Positions 27,314 through 36,232 are shown, counted from the stretch's first letter. The stretch: 64,000 nucleotides of DNA from Sphingobium sp. (GCA_017744605.1 JAGIAZ010000009.1:33436-97435), one strand, 5' to 3'. Program-made: numbers and translations. Notes: generated from the sequence alone by a model not told the origin.

Positions 27314-28081
27314 TCAGAAAGAAGCGGTCAGGCTGAAGATCACCGCGCCGTCGGCGCCCACATCTTCTGCACCGAGGCCGGCCAAGGCCCCCGAACGGTA
27401 GCGCGCTTCGTCGGTGTTGACATAGTGCACGCCCAGCGAGAGGTTCTTGTACGCCAGCGCGCCGCCGATCGAATAATCCCAGACGTGGTGATCGCGGCCA
27501 TAGCCGCCCAGGGCGCTCTTGCTGTCGGCGTAACCGACGTGAGCGTCGAGCGAGAGCGGCGTGCCCGGAATGGCGATCGACGGTTCGGCGTGCAAATAGA
27601 TCGCCGAATTCTTGCCCAGCGCTTCCTGCTCCCAGGCATAGTTCACGCCGACCTTGACCGTTGCCGGGCCGACCGTGCCCGTCACATTGGCGTAGGGCTC
27701 GAAGAAGTCCGTTTTGCCGCCACCCTTCTTGGGATACAGATAATAGAGCAGGCCGACGTCGACCGTCACGCCCGGCGCCACGGCCTTGGTGTAGCCAGCG
27801 AAGAGGTCGACTTCTGCCGACAGCTGGGCGTTCGTGCTCGACTTCAGATTGATGCTCGAGCCCCAGGTGCCGACATAGAAGCCGCTCTCATGGTTGAGCG
27901 TGATGCCGGCCTGCACGGCCGCATTCTCTCCGTTCTGCGAGAAGCCGCGGAAGCGATAATCAGAGACCAGCGCGGCGCTGCCGGTGATCTTGATCGGTGT
28001 GGCCGGAGCGTCTTCGGCGAAAGCCGGCGTCGCGATGGCAAGCAGAGAGACGGCCGAAAGGCCGATGATGGACTTACGCAT
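27314..28081 (-). CDS. TorF family putative porin
   Basis: A 255-residue outer-membrane protein. The signal peptide MRKSIIGLSAVSLLAIATPA ends at AFA. The mature chain has alternating amphipathic beta strands typical of the TIGR02001/TorF family: SAALVSDYRFRGFSQN near residue 37, NHESGFYVGTWGSS near 64, GVNYAWEQEALGKN near 145. It ends in SLTASF, with the C-terminal phenylalanine expected of a beta barrel recognised by BamA. Substrate unknown. AAGGGG eight bases before the ATG gives a strong start, and the leader contains an inverted repeat (28111-28142). Confidence 0.88.
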   Translation of the reverse strand: MRKSIIGLSAVSLLAIATPAFAEDAPATPIKITGSAALVSDYRFRGFSQNGENAAVQAGITLNHESGFYVGTWGSSINLKSSTNAQLSAEVDLFAGYTKAVAPGVTVDVGLLYYLYPKKGGGKTDFFEPYANVTGTVGPATVKVGVNYAWEQEALGKNSAIYLHAEPSIAIPGTPLSLDAHVGYADSKSALGGYGRDHHVWDYSIGGALAYKNLSLGVHYVNTDEARYRSGALAGLGAEDVGADGAVIFSLTASF

Positions 28082-28110
28082 TGGGTATACCCCTTTTTGC
28101 TATTGAAAAC

Positions 28111-28142
28111 GCGATCGTCCCGCCTGCGTCGCCGGCGATCGC
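28111..28142. repeat. Inverted repeat in the porin leader region
   Basis: GCGATCG (28111-28117) and CGATCGC (28136-28142) are perfect 7-bp arms 18 bases apart, ending 30 bases upstream of the porin start. They could be an operator or an mRNA hairpin; no function is shown. Confidence 0.35.
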
Positions 28143-28311
28143 TTCCTATGGGTCCGCGACGGGCGCGGTCGAGCGATCTATCCAGCGGACGCCGGTAAAT
28201 TGACTCGGGATGGTGCGGCGCACAAGCGAAATCGACAGCTGGATCGCTGCAACGCACAACATCGTTGCCATCATGCAACGGCTGTGCGTGTCAATCTTTC
28301 AACAGCGCGCC

Positions 28312-29526
28312 TCAGCGGCCGAAGGCGCGGGCCATGTCGGCCATGAGATCTGCAGGGTCTTCCAGGCCGATATTGAAGCGTACCAGCGGCCCATGGTCCT
28401 GCCAGGCGGACGCGGAGCGCAGCCGGGCCGGATCGACCGGCAGGGCGAGGCTTTCATAGCCGCCCCAGCTATAGCCGATGCCGAACAGGGTGAGTGCGTC
28501 GATGAAGGCGGCGCGCGCTTTGTCCGAAGGATCGGCGAGCTCGATCGAGAACAGGCCGGCGGGTCCGCGGAAGTCGCGCGCGAAAAGCTCGTGGCCCGGG
28601 CACGAGGGCAGCGCCGGATGCAGCACCCGCCGCACTTCGGGCCGTGTTTCCAGCCATTGTGCGATTTGCAGGCCGCTTTCTCCCTGACGTTTCAGCCGCA
28701 CGTCGAGAGTGCGCAGGCCGCGCGCGCCGAGCCATGCGTCGTCCGGGCTGGCCATCTGCCCAAGGCCGAGCGCGCGCCTGCGCAGTGCCGGCCAGCACCG
28801 TGCATTGGCAGTGACCGATCCGAGCATCGCGTCGCTGTGGCCGACGATATATTTGGTGCAGGCGAGGATCGTGATGTCGACGCCCAGGCCCATGGCCGGC
28901 AACAGCAATGGCGTCGCCCAGGTGTTGTCGATGAGCGTGACGATGTCGCGCGCTTTCGCGGCCGCGACGATCGCGGGAACATCCTGCACCTCGAAGGTCA
29001 GGCTGCCGGGGCTCTCGAGAAAGATGGCGCGGGTCTTCTCGCTGCAGAGCGCCGCGATTCCGGCGCCGATCAGCGGATCATAATATCGCGTCGCAACGCC
29101 GATCTCCTTGAGGAAGCCTTCGCAAAAGGCGCGCGTCGGCCCGTAGGCGCTGTCGACCATCAGCAGTTCGTCGCCCGGCTTCAGGACCGAGAGCAGCGCC
29201 GTGACGACCGCTGCCACGCCGGACGGGAAGAGCATCGTGCCTTCGGCTTCCGGCTCCAGCTGGGTGATCGCTTCGGCGAGGCTCCAGCCGGTCGGCGTGC
29301 CGCGGCGGCCATAATAGAGCTGGTGCGGGTCGTTTTGCGTTTCGGCGGCGCGCAGGTGCGCCACATCCTCATAGAGGATGGTCGAGGCCCGCCAGACCGG
29401 GGGATTGACGATGCTGCCCCTGTCGCCCGGCATGCCGGTCCACTCGCTGCGCCGCCCGGCCTGGGCGAGCCGTGTGGCGGGCGAAAGATTCCCGTTCTTC
29501 CGTCCGTCGTCGTTCTTCCTGGTCAT
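28312..29526 (-). CDS. metC: Cystathionine beta-lyase/Cys-Met metabolism PLP enzyme
   Basis: A 404-residue gamma-family PLP enzyme. Visible: YYGRRGTPTGWSLAEAI near residue 71 (phosphate and PLP contacts), LIDNTWATPLLLPAMGLG near 176 and TKYIVGHSDAMLGS near 200, where the lysine binds PLP. LFSIEL and SWGGYESL near 345 are typical of beta-lyase rather than gamma-synthase members. The reaction would be cystathionine to homocysteine, pyruvate and ammonia. ATG at 29526 overlaps the sseA stop (ATGA), so it forms an operon with that sulfurtransferase. Cystathionine gamma-type activity is a less likely alternative. Confidence 0.87.
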   Translation of the reverse strand: MTRKNDDGRKNGNLSPATRLAQAGRRSEWTGMPGDRGSIVNPPVWRASTILYEDVAHLRAAETQNDPHQLYYGRRGTPTGWSLAEAITQLEPEAEGTMLFPSGVAAVVTALLSVLKPGDELLMVDSAYGPTRAFCEGFLKEIGVATRYYDPLIGAGIAALCSEKTRAIFLESPGSLTFEVQDVPAIVAAAKARDIVTLIDNTWATPLLLPAMGLGVDITILACTKYIVGHSDAMLGSVTANARCWPALRRRALGLGQMASPDDAWLGARGLRTLDVRLKRQGESGLQIAQWLETRPEVRRVLHPALPSCPGHELFARDFRGPAGLFSIELADPSDKARAAFIDALTLFGIGYSWGGYESLALPVDPARLRSASAWQDHGPLVRFNIGLEDPADLMADMARAFGR

Positions 29527-30371
29527 GCCGGTCCCGTTGCCTTGGGTGTTTCCGGGTCCGCGCCCCATTCGGACCAGCTCCCGTCATAGATCGTCACGTC
29601 GTTCTTGCCGAGCAGTGCCGCGCCGAAGAGCAGGTTGCAGGCCGTGACGCCGCTGCCGCAGCTCATGATGAGCGGCTGATCGAGGTCGACGCCGGCTTCG
29701 GCAAAGCTCCGGCGCATCGCGTCCCCGCGTTTCCACATGCCATTGCTATCCAGAATCTTGCCTGTCTGCAGGTTGCGGGAACCGGGAATATGGCCCGAGG
29801 ACATACCGGCGCGGGGTTCCGGATCCTCGCCCGTAAACCGCGCCGCACCGCGTGCATCGACGACTTGCGCGGCGCAACTCGTCAGATTCGCCAGGACGTC
29901 CGCCTTGCTCTTCACCTGTTTGTCGTCACGCATGGCGTGGAAAGGCCGTGTAGCCGGCGTCGGCGTCACGATGCCCTGTTCGACCGGCCGCTCCTCCGCC
30001 ATCCAGCGCGCGAGGCCGCCGTCGAGGATCGCGATCTCCTTCGCGCCGAACAGCCGGAACAGCCACCAGGCCCGCCCCGAGCTGACCAGCGGCGAGTTGT
30101 CGTAGATGACGATTCGGTCGTCCGCGCCGATGCCGAGCGCCGCCATGCGGGCCTCGAACTGGGCATTGGTCGGCACGGTCGCCGGCCGCGGATCATCCGT
30201 GTCGCAGAGCGTCGAGAGATCGAGGAACAGGGCGCCCGGAACATGCGCCTCGAGATATTCGCCATGCGGATCGCGCGGCGTGCCGGGCAGGAAGCTGGTT
30301 GCATCGACGATCTTGAGGTCGCTCGCGCCCAGTTCACCGGCCAGCCATTGCGTGGAGACAAGCAAATCCAT
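29523..30371 (-). CDS. sseA: 3-mercaptopyruvate sulfurtransferase
   Basis: A two-rhodanese-domain protein of 282 residues that transfers sulfur from 3-mercaptopyruvate to thiols or cyanide. Domain 1 contains LKIVDATSFLPGTPRD and GAWWLF-like GRAWWLFRLFGAKEI; domain 2 contains VDARGAARFTGEDPEPR. The active loop MSCGSGVTACN near 235 matches the CGSGVTA signature that distinguishes mercaptopyruvate from thiosulfate enzymes. ATG at 30371 follows AGGAG by 11 bases; the frame is open further but the family N-terminus MDLLVSTQWLA fits here. Confidence 0.93.
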   Translation of the reverse strand: MDLLVSTQWLAGELGASDLKIVDATSFLPGTPRDPHGEYLEAHVPGALFLDLSTLCDTDDPRPATVPTNAQFEARMAALGIGADDRIVIYDNSPLVSSGRAWWLFRLFGAKEIAILDGGLARWMAEERPVEQGIVTPTPATRPFHAMRDDKQVKSKADVLANLTSCAAQVVDARGAARFTGEDPEPRAGMSSGHIPGSRNLQTGKILDSNGMWKRGDAMRRSFAEAGVDLDQPLIMSCGSGVTACNLLFGAALLGKNDVTIYDGSWSEWGADPETPKATGPA

Positions 30372-30493
30372 GTCCGTCGTCACTCCTCTCGCATCCGCAT
30401 TCGCGCGGCATGTGAAGCATGTAGCGCGGTCTTTCGCATTTTCCGAGCCGTCAGGCATACCGCCGGACTTGAAAATGCTTTAGAGGCCGCGCC

Positions 30494-30952
30494 ATGACTC
30501 TCAAGCAACCACTCAAGCATCTGGGCCAGACCAGCGCGCTTCCGGCATCGCCGGAGGAAGCCGTGCTCGACTATGTGGCCAATCCCCGCCCCGGCACGCT
30601 CTATCTGGTGCGCTTCTCCGCGCCGGAATTCACCTCGCTCTGCCCGATTACCGGACAGCCGGACTTCGCGCATCTCGTCATCGACTATGTCCCCGGCGAG
30701 AGCATCGTCGAATCCAAGTCGCTCAAGCTCTTCCTGTCGAGCTTCCGCAACCATGGCGCCTTCCACGAGGATTGCACGGTCGGCATCGGCGAGCGGCTGT
30801 TCACCGAGATGAAGCCGCAATGGCTGCGCATCGGCGGCTACTGGTATCCGCGCGGCGGCATCCCCATCGACGTGTTCTGGCAGTCGGGCGAGCCGGTGCC
30901 GGGCGTCTGGCTGCCCGAGCAGGGCGTGCAGGGCTATCGCGGACGGGGTTGA
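30494..30952 (+). CDS. queF: NADPH-dependent preQ0 reductase QueF
   Basis: QueF reduces the nitrile of 7-cyano-7-deazaguanine to preQ1 in queuosine synthesis. The 152-residue length is the single-domain (YkvM-type) form. The catalytic cysteine is in [11 protein letters not shown] near residue 50, the NADPH motif is [15 protein letters not shown] near 73, and the closing [11 protein letters not shown] block is present. No preQ1 riboswitch is evident upstream. queG, the last step of the pathway, is also in this window (minus strand, 45.2-46.2 kb). Confidence 0.96.
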   Translation: MTLKQPLKHLGQTSALPASPEEAVLDYVANPRPGTLYLVRFSAPEFTSLCPITGQPDFAHLVIDYVPGESIVESKSLKLFLSSFRNHGAFHEDCTVGIGERLFTEMKPQWLRIGGYWYPRGGIPIDVFWQSGEPVPGVWLPEQGVQGYRGRG

Positions 30953-30987
30953 GCCGGATCACACCGGATGAACAACCTCCCGAAAGC

Positions 30988-31404
30988 TCACATCTGGGTG
31001 TCCTCGGCCAGTGGCCGCCCGAAGAACAGCACGTGGCCGTCGGGATCGGCCAGTTCGAAGCCGCGCAGGCCGCTGTCATTATTCGCGACGGGCTTGCTGA
31101 AGGTCACGCCGCGCGCCGCGAATTCGGCGGCGAGCGTGTCGGGATCGGGCGTGTAGCTGTAGCTGTCCCACGCGAAGGTCGGATGCCGGCGCGGATTGGG
31201 CACCGGATCGATGCCGTCTTCCGATCGCAGAAACAGCATGGCGCCGTCGCGCCGCAGGACGGCAAAAAACAGATGCGTCTCGTCGGTCTGGTAGATGCTC
31301 TCGAAGCCGAGCTGGCCGACATAGAAATCGAGGCTGCGCGCGACGTCCGACACGATGAAATAAGGCGCCATCGTGCCGATGACTCCGGCGGTCTCCCCGG
31401 CCAT
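30988..31404 (-). CDS. VOC (glyoxalase/bleomycin-resistance) family protein
   Basis: A 138-residue single-repeat VOC protein. The babbb folds are visible: APYFIVSDVARSLDFYVGQLGFESIY at residues about 12-37, LRRDGAMLFLRSED near 52, and GLRGFELADPDGHVLFFGRP near the C-terminus, whose Glu and preceding His-like ligands usually bind metal. Substrate unknown. ATG at 31404 (MAGETAG) is chosen; the frame runs 30 codons further into the flank. It lies between queF and an unknown membrane protein. Confidence 0.8.
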   Translation of the reverse strand: MAGETAGVIGTMAPYFIVSDVARSLDFYVGQLGFESIYQTDETHLFFAVLRRDGAMLFLRSEDGIDPVPNPRRHPTFAWDSYSYTPDPDTLAAEFAARGVTFSKPVANNDSGLRGFELADPDGHVLFFGRPLAEDTQM

Positions 31405-31417
31405 CGGATCGCCCCGC

Positions 31418-32260
31418 CTATTTCGAGTCGCCGAACCCGCACTGCTTCTGTTCCATCGCAATCTGTTTGGTGATGCGGCTGGCATTCTGCTCATAGGCTT
31501 CCGTCACGGAGCCCTGGTTCACGGTCTTGCCGCGCAAGGGGCTCACGGCCGCGCAGAGATGAAAGACATGGGGCGTGTCGGATCTCTTGGCCCCGTTCTC
31601 CGGCGCGATCCAATAGACGACGTCCTGACCGGCCGGGTTCGCTGCGCTCTTCGTCGCGTCGGCCACGGTGCTGGAATCCCGGGCGATGTCCTGCGCTTGG
31701 GAGGCGACCTCGGGCGAGCAGGCCGTGGTGGGCTCCTTGGCTTTGATCTGGGCCGCGCATTTGTTCATGTCCTGCGTATATTGCTCGACCGACGGCGGAT
31801 TGAAGCTCACCCCGAACAAGGTGGCGACCGCGGCCAGGGCGACACCGATACCGCCGGCAATCTTCTTGTTCTTGGGGTCCATGTCCTTGTCGAGGAAGAT
31901 CAGGACGATCAGCGGCAGGAAGGCGATCAGCGTGATGATCGCGCCGAGCTGGTTCTGGACGAAGAATTTGAACGGCTCGGCCTTGCTGGCCGGATCCTGC
32001 TTGTTGGCAGCCTTCCACATCAGGCTGCCGCCAATCGCGAAGATCGCGATGCCGGCCAGAATGCCGATCAGCAGCGGAAGATTTCCATGGTCGAACTTGT
32101 GCTTGTAGAGCAGGACGATCCCGGCGATTTCGCCGCCAATGGCGACGATCCACGCTAGAACGGCAAAAATCCTGAGGCGCTTGGCCGCGGCTTCCTGGCC
32201 TTGCGTCGCGCGCCAGTCCTTGGTGATGTCGGTTTCTGCCGCTGGCTTATCGTCTGACAT
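31418..32260 (-). CDS. Uncharacterised four-helix membrane protein with cysteine-containing C-terminal domain
   Basis: I do not recognise the family. The 280-residue protein has a charged N-terminus, then four hydrophobic segments at about 29-52, 61-82, 105-123 and 134-153 separated by short loops. The C-terminal domain (154-280) has cysteines in MNKCAAQ, TTACSPE, FHLCAAV and EQKQCGFG, so disulfides in the periplasm are possible. It starts 171 bases from degP on the same strand and ends 13 bases before the VOC gene. No functional claim is made. Confidence 0.6.
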   Translation of the reverse strand: MSDDKPAAETDITKDWRATQGQEAAAKRLRIFAVLAWIVAIGGEIAGIVLLYKHKFDHGNLPLLIGILAGIAIFAIGGSLMWKAANKQDPASKAEPFKFFVQNQLGAIITLIAFLPLIVLIFLDKDMDPKNKKIAGGIGVALAAVATLFGVSFNPPSVEQYTQDMNKCAAQIKAKEPTTACSPEVASQAQDIARDSSTVADATKSAANPAGQDVVYWIAPENGAKRSDTPHVFHLCAAVSPLRGKTVNQGSVTEAYEQNASRITKQIAMEQKQCGFGDSK

Positions 32261-32377
32261 ATGTGGCCCCCTATCGACATTGCGGCGCGACTGACATCGG
32301 TCGGGAAGCCTGGGCGGCTCGCGCAGTGTCGTCGCAACACCTCATTCGATCAACCTAACCGAGCAAAAGAACAAAGA

Positions 32378-32405
32378 AAAGGGCGCGAGAAGCCCCGCGC
32401 CCTTT
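32378..32405 (-). terminator. Rho-independent terminator of degP
   Basis: AAAGGGCGCG (32378-32387) and CGCGCCCTTT (32396-32405) form a perfect 10-bp stem with an 8-base loop, 26 bases past the degP stop. On the minus strand it is followed by a T-rich run (TTCTTTGTTCTTTTG). Confidence 0.85.
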
Positions 32406-32431
32406 CTTCATAAGCTGCCGTTACAGCGTGC

Positions 32432-33979
32432 TTATTTGTCGCGCAGGCGGACCGGCAGGAAGGTCGCCGGATTGCCGCGGCGCAGCACCTGCAGCAGCAC
32501 GGCATTGCGGCCGGCTGCCTTGGCTGCGGTCGCCGCCTTGCCGAGATCGGCCTCGCTGAGCGTCGGCGCACCATTGGCCTGGAGGATCACGTCGCCACGG
32601 CGCAAGCCCTTCTGGCCGGCATCGGTCGAGGGATCCACCGCCGTGATGACCACGCCCTTGGTGTCCTGCGCCACGCCGAGCTGGCGCGCGATATTGGGCG
32701 TGAGTTGGGTCACCGAGACGCCGAGCAGTTGCTGGGCCGCCTGTTGCGTCTGCTGCGGGCCCTGCTGGTTCTGGCCGGGGCCGAAATTGTCGCTGTCGTC
32801 GCCCTGCTGCTGGGCGAAGGCCGCCAGCTCGTCCTCGGGCGGCCGCTGGCCGATCTCGGCGGTGACGGTCATGGTCTTGCCGCCGCGAATCAGCTCGATG
32901 GGCACCTTGTTGCCGACCTGCAGGCCCGCAACGATGAAGGACAGCGTCTCGTCCGGCGTGACCTCGCGGTTGTTGACCTTCACGATCACGTCGCCCGGCT
33001 TGATGCCGGCCTTGTCGGCGCCCTTGCCGGGCTCGACGCCCTGCACGAACTCGCCGTGATTCTTGGGCAGGCCGAGCGAATCGGCCATGTCGTCGCCGAG
33101 CGCGCTGATCTGGATGCCGAGATAGCCGCGCCTGACGGTGCCGCCGCCCTTGAGCGTGTTGATGACAGAGACCGCTTGCTCCGACGGGATCGCGAAGCCG
33201 ATGCCGATATTGCCGCCGGTCGGCGACAGGATCTGCGAATTGATGCCGATCACATTGCCGTTCATGTCGAACATCGGGCCGCCGGAGTTGCCCTGGTTGA
33301 TCGACGCGTCGGTCTGGATGAAGCGGTCGGCGCCGTTGCCGGTGTTGCGGTGGAGCGCCGAGATGATGCCGGCGGTCACCGTGCTGCCGAGGCCGAAGGG
33401 ATTGCCGATCGCGACCACCCAGTCGCCGACGCGCGCCTTGGTCGAATCGCCGAACTTGACGAAGGGCAGCGGCTTCTTGGGCGCGATCTTGAGCACCGCG
33501 AGGTCGCTCGACTGGTCGGTGCCGATCAGCTTCGCCTCATATTCCGTGCGGTCCGGCATGATGACGGTGATCGAATCGACCGTCGCGCCGCGGGCGCCGG
33601 GCGCGACGACGTGATTGTTGGTGACGATGTAGCCGTCGGCCGAGATGATGAAACCGGAGCCCAGCGACTGCGCCTGGCGCGTCTGCGGCGCGCCGCCGCC
33701 GGGTCCGCCCTGGCCGCCGAACAGGTCGCCGAAGGGCGTCCCGGAGAAGGGGTTGTTGGGAACCTGCACCCGCTGGCGGGTCGAGATGTTGACCACGGCC
33801 GGCTGGAGCCGCTGGACCATGTCGGCGAAGCTGCCGGGCGCGCCGCGCGGTGCCGCCGAGGTGCCCTCGTTCTGGGCCGTCTGGGCAATGAGGATGTTGG
33901 GCGACGTCGTCAGGGCAAGCGTCGTGCCGCCGAGGAGCAGAGCAGCTGTGATGGCATAGGCGTAGCGCACTTTAATCAT
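32432..33979 (-). CDS. degP: Periplasmic Do-family serine endopeptidase (DegP/HtrA)
   Basis: A 515-residue periplasmic protease/chaperone. The N-terminal signal (YAYAITAALLLGGTTLAL) leads to a trypsin-like domain with catalytic His in VTNNHVVAPG, Asp in QSSDLAVLKI and Ser in NQGNSGGPMFD, then two PDZ domains (RRGYLGIQISALG and VSVTQLTPNIARQLG onwards). It degrades misfolded envelope proteins. The ATG at 33979 sits directly on a GAGAGGA; a GTG three codons later at 33970 has better spacing, so the true start is ambiguous. It precedes its own strong terminator and follows the HflKC pair on the same strand. Confidence 0.93.
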   Translation of the reverse strand: MIKVRYAYAITAALLLGGTTLALTTSPNILIAQTAQNEGTSAAPRGAPGSFADMVQRLQPAVVNISTRQRVQVPNNPFSGTPFGDLFGGQGGPGGGAPQTRQAQSLGSGFIISADGYIVTNNHVVAPGARGATVDSITVIMPDRTEYEAKLIGTDQSSDLAVLKIAPKKPLPFVKFGDSTKARVGDWVVAIGNPFGLGSTVTAGIISALHRNTGNGADRFIQTDASINQGNSGGPMFDMNGNVIGINSQILSPTGGNIGIGFAIPSEQAVSVINTLKGGGTVRRGYLGIQISALGDDMADSLGLPKNHGEFVQGVEPGKGADKAGIKPGDVIVKVNNREVTPDETLSFIVAGLQVGNKVPIELIRGGKTMTVTAEIGQRPPEDELAAFAQQQGDDSDNFGPGQNQQGPQQTQQAAQQLLGVSVTQLTPNIARQLGVAQDTKGVVITAVDPSTDAGQKGLRRGDVILQANGAPTLSEADLGKAATAAKAAGRNAVLLQVLRRGNPATFLPVRLRDK

Positions 33980-34099
33980 TCCTCTCGTTCGTATCGCTTC
34001 TGGGCCGTTGCCGGCCCGGTCGGGACTGGGAGTCCCCCACTTGGATTTCGCCATGAAGCCTGCCGGATGAACCGGCATTGAATGGCTGGTTGGCCGGAC

Positions 34100-34948
34100 T
34101 CATCGGCCCCTGAACTGCCTTAGATAGTCATTGTCGGGCGAGATCACCATGTTTGTCTCATTCCCGGACTTGGGCATGAAGGTGATCCGGTAGGACTGCA
34201 TGGCGCGGTAGAAATCGTAGAATTGCGGATCTTTGCCGAAGCTTGCGGCATAGATCTTGGCCGCGTCGGCATCGGCCTGCGCCGTGATGAGTCGTGCCCG
34301 GCGGGCGCCCTCCGCCCGGATGGCGAGCGCTTCCTGACTGCGCGCGGTGCGCATGCTTTCGAAGGCGGCGTTGAGCGGTGCGCCGTCCGGCAGGTCGGTG
34401 CGCATGATCCGCACGTCGATGATCTCGGCGCCATATTGGCGGGCCGTGCGGTTGAGGCTGGATCGGATGCTGGCCATGACGGCGGTGCGTTCGGGGCTGA
34501 GCAGCGAATCGAATGCCCGCTTGCCGAGTTCGTTGCGCAGCGAAGAGCCCAGGATCGGCCGCAGGGCATTGGTCACGCCTTCGACATTGCCGGCCGAAAC
34601 ATACATCCGCTCCGGATTGACGATGCGATAGCGCGCGAAGGCGTCGACCTGCAGGCGGCGCTGGTCGGTCGAGAGCACTTGCTGGCGCTCCATGGCGACG
34701 GACTGAATGCGCTTGTCGATCCAGACGATGGAATCGAGGCCGGGTATGCGCAGCTTGAGGCCGGCGCCGGTGCGGCCGAAGGTCTCGCCGGGCTTGTATG
34801 GATTGTAGACGGCGACGACTTCCCTGAAGCGCAGCACGACGGCCTGACTCGTCTCCGGCACGATGGCGACGGTCATGTTGATCAACAGAAGCGCGATCGT
34901 CGCGAGCACGGCGAGCGTGACGGGATTGCGGAGCGAGAGAAAGTTCAT
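34100..34948 (-). CDS. hflC: HflC, band-7 modulator of FtsH
   Basis: HflC with HflK forms a ring around the FtsH protease in the inner membrane. The 282-residue protein begins MNFLSLRNPVTLAVLATIAL, one N-terminal anchor, then a SPFH domain (VVLRFREVVAVY near residue 38, LKLRIPGLDSIVWIDKR near 64, DAFARYRIVNPERMY near 100) and a coiled-coil segment (IRAEGARRARLITAQADADA). It follows hflK with an ATGA overlap. A normal member of the family. Confidence 0.93.
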   Translation of the reverse strand: MNFLSLRNPVTLAVLATIALLLINMTVAIVPETSQAVVLRFREVVAVYNPYKPGETFGRTGAGLKLRIPGLDSIVWIDKRIQSVAMERQQVLSTDQRRLQVDAFARYRIVNPERMYVSAGNVEGVTNALRPILGSSLRNELGKRAFDSLLSPERTAVMASIRSSLNRTARQYGAEIIDVRIMRTDLPDGAPLNAAFESMRTARSQEALAIRAEGARRARLITAQADADAAKIYAASFGKDPQFYDFYRAMQSYRITFMPKSGNETNMVISPDNDYLRQFRGR

Positions 34949-36060
34949 TGACCGCCTCCCTGCCGCGCCGGTTCGGGGAGCGGACGCGCTCCGGCGACGG
35001 GCGGCAGCTGCATGTAAGGCATCACGCCGTTCGTCTCGAGAACGGTCTTGTTCATATTGCCGAGCACCGCTTCCATTGTTTCATAATACATGCGCCGCCG
35101 CGTGACCTCGGGCGAGAGCTTGTACTGCTCATAGACCTTGTCGAAGGCTGCCGCTTCGCCCTGCGACTGGGCGGAGAGCCGCCGCGCATAGCCGGTCGCA
35201 TTGTTGACATCCGTGTTCGCGGCCTGCTGGGCGGCCGTCACTTCCTTGAACGCAGCGACCACGTCGTCCGGCGGATCGGCCTTGTTGATGGCGACGCCCT
35301 GGATGCGGACACCCGCACCATAGCTGTCGAGGATCTCCTGCATGCGCTGCTGCACCTGCTGCTCGATCGCCGCGCGCGAGCCGCCCATCGCATCGATGAG
35401 ATGGACATTGGCGATGACGCCGCGCATCGCGGAATCTGCAACCTCCCCGATCGTCGCCTCCGGATTTTCGAACTGGAAGGCGAACTGCCGGGGATTGGAA
35501 ACGTTCCAGCGCACCGAATAGCTCAGGTTCAGGAGGTTCTGGTCGCCGGTCAGCACGAGCTTCTCGCTCCCTTCGCTCGCCGTGCCGAGATTGATGGTGC
35601 GGATCTCGTCCGCCTCGATCACCCTCACGGTCTCGAAGGGCGCCGGCAGGGTGAGGTTGAAGCCCGGCCCCAGGGTACGCGAATAGCTGCCGAGGAGCGA
35701 AACGACGCCGCGCTGCCGCTGGCCGATGCTGTGGGAACTGGTGAAGACGATCCAGCCCAGCACGATCAGGCCGATCAGGAGGATCCATATTCTGCCCCCG
35801 CCGGGCTGGCCGCCAAGGCCGTTGCCGAAATTATCGCGTGCGCGGCGGAACAGCTCGTCGAAGGCGCTCGGGCCCCGATCCGGGCCCCGATCCGGGCCCC
35901 GGCCCGGACCATGTCCGCCGTCGCCCGGCGAAGGCGGTGTCCAGGGATTGCGAGGGCCGCCCTTGCCGCGCGGCGGCGCGTCTTCATCCTGTCCACCCCA
36001 TGGGCCGCCTTCGTTCGCGGCGATGCGGGGTGGCGTGGTCGTCTGGTCCATCCTGTCCAT
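34945..36060 (-). CDS. hflK: HflK, band-7 modulator of FtsH
   Basis: HflK is 371 residues from the ATG at 36060, which follows AAGGAG closely (an ATG three codons later is an alternative). A Pro/Gly/Arg-rich cytoplasmic tail (GHGPGRGPDRGPDRG) precedes the anchor ILLIGLIVLGWIVF near residue 95. The SPFH domain (QRGVVSLLGSYSRTLGPGFN, LSYSVRWNVSNPRQFAFQFE) and the coiled-coil region follow. The open frame continues some 400 codons upstream, but there it is antisense to mrp and not real. It is the first gene of hflK-hflC. Confidence 0.93.
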   Translation of the reverse strand: MDRMDQTTTPPRIAANEGGPWGGQDEDAPPRGKGGPRNPWTPPSPGDGGHGPGRGPDRGPDRGPSAFDELFRRARDNFGNGLGGQPGGGRIWILLIGLIVLGWIVFTSSHSIGQRQRGVVSLLGSYSRTLGPGFNLTLPAPFETVRVIEADEIRTINLGTASEGSEKLVLTGDQNLLNLSYSVRWNVSNPRQFAFQFENPEATIGEVADSAMRGVIANVHLIDAMGGSRAAIEQQVQQRMQEILDSYGAGVRIQGVAINKADPPDDVVAAFKEVTAAQQAANTDVNNATGYARRLSAQSQGEAAAFDKVYEQYKLSPEVTRRRMYYETMEAVLGNMNKTVLETNGVMPYMQLPPVAGARPLPEPARQGGGQ

Positions 36061-36191
36061 GGCTCCTTCTATAGGGACGCTGTTTGAGGAAAAACAGGTG
36101 CAGTCTTCGGCTTCATGTCCGCGCGCGGATTGCGGTGCCGGCCCACGCCCCGCCCGGCCATCCGGATACGCTCCTCCTGGGGGCGTCGCGT

Positions 36192-36232
36192 CGCGCTGTT
36201 TCGGCCGCGCTGTTTCGATCGCGTCGAAACAG
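36192..36232. repeat. TGTTTCG repeat/palindrome cluster in the hflK-mrp divergent region
   Basis: CGCGCTGTTTCG occurs twice (36192-36203 and 36206-36217, 14-base period). The second copy overlaps a perfect inverted repeat CTGTTTCGA/TCGAAACAG (36210-36218 and 36224-36232, 5-base loop). The arrangement looks like an operator for one of the divergent operons or an mrp leader hairpin; no regulator is assigned. Confidence 0.45.

Noticed and set aside
28210..29589. A 459-residue plus-strand frame over the PLP lyase
   Set aside because: It is antisense to a gene with clear PLP-enzyme motifs.
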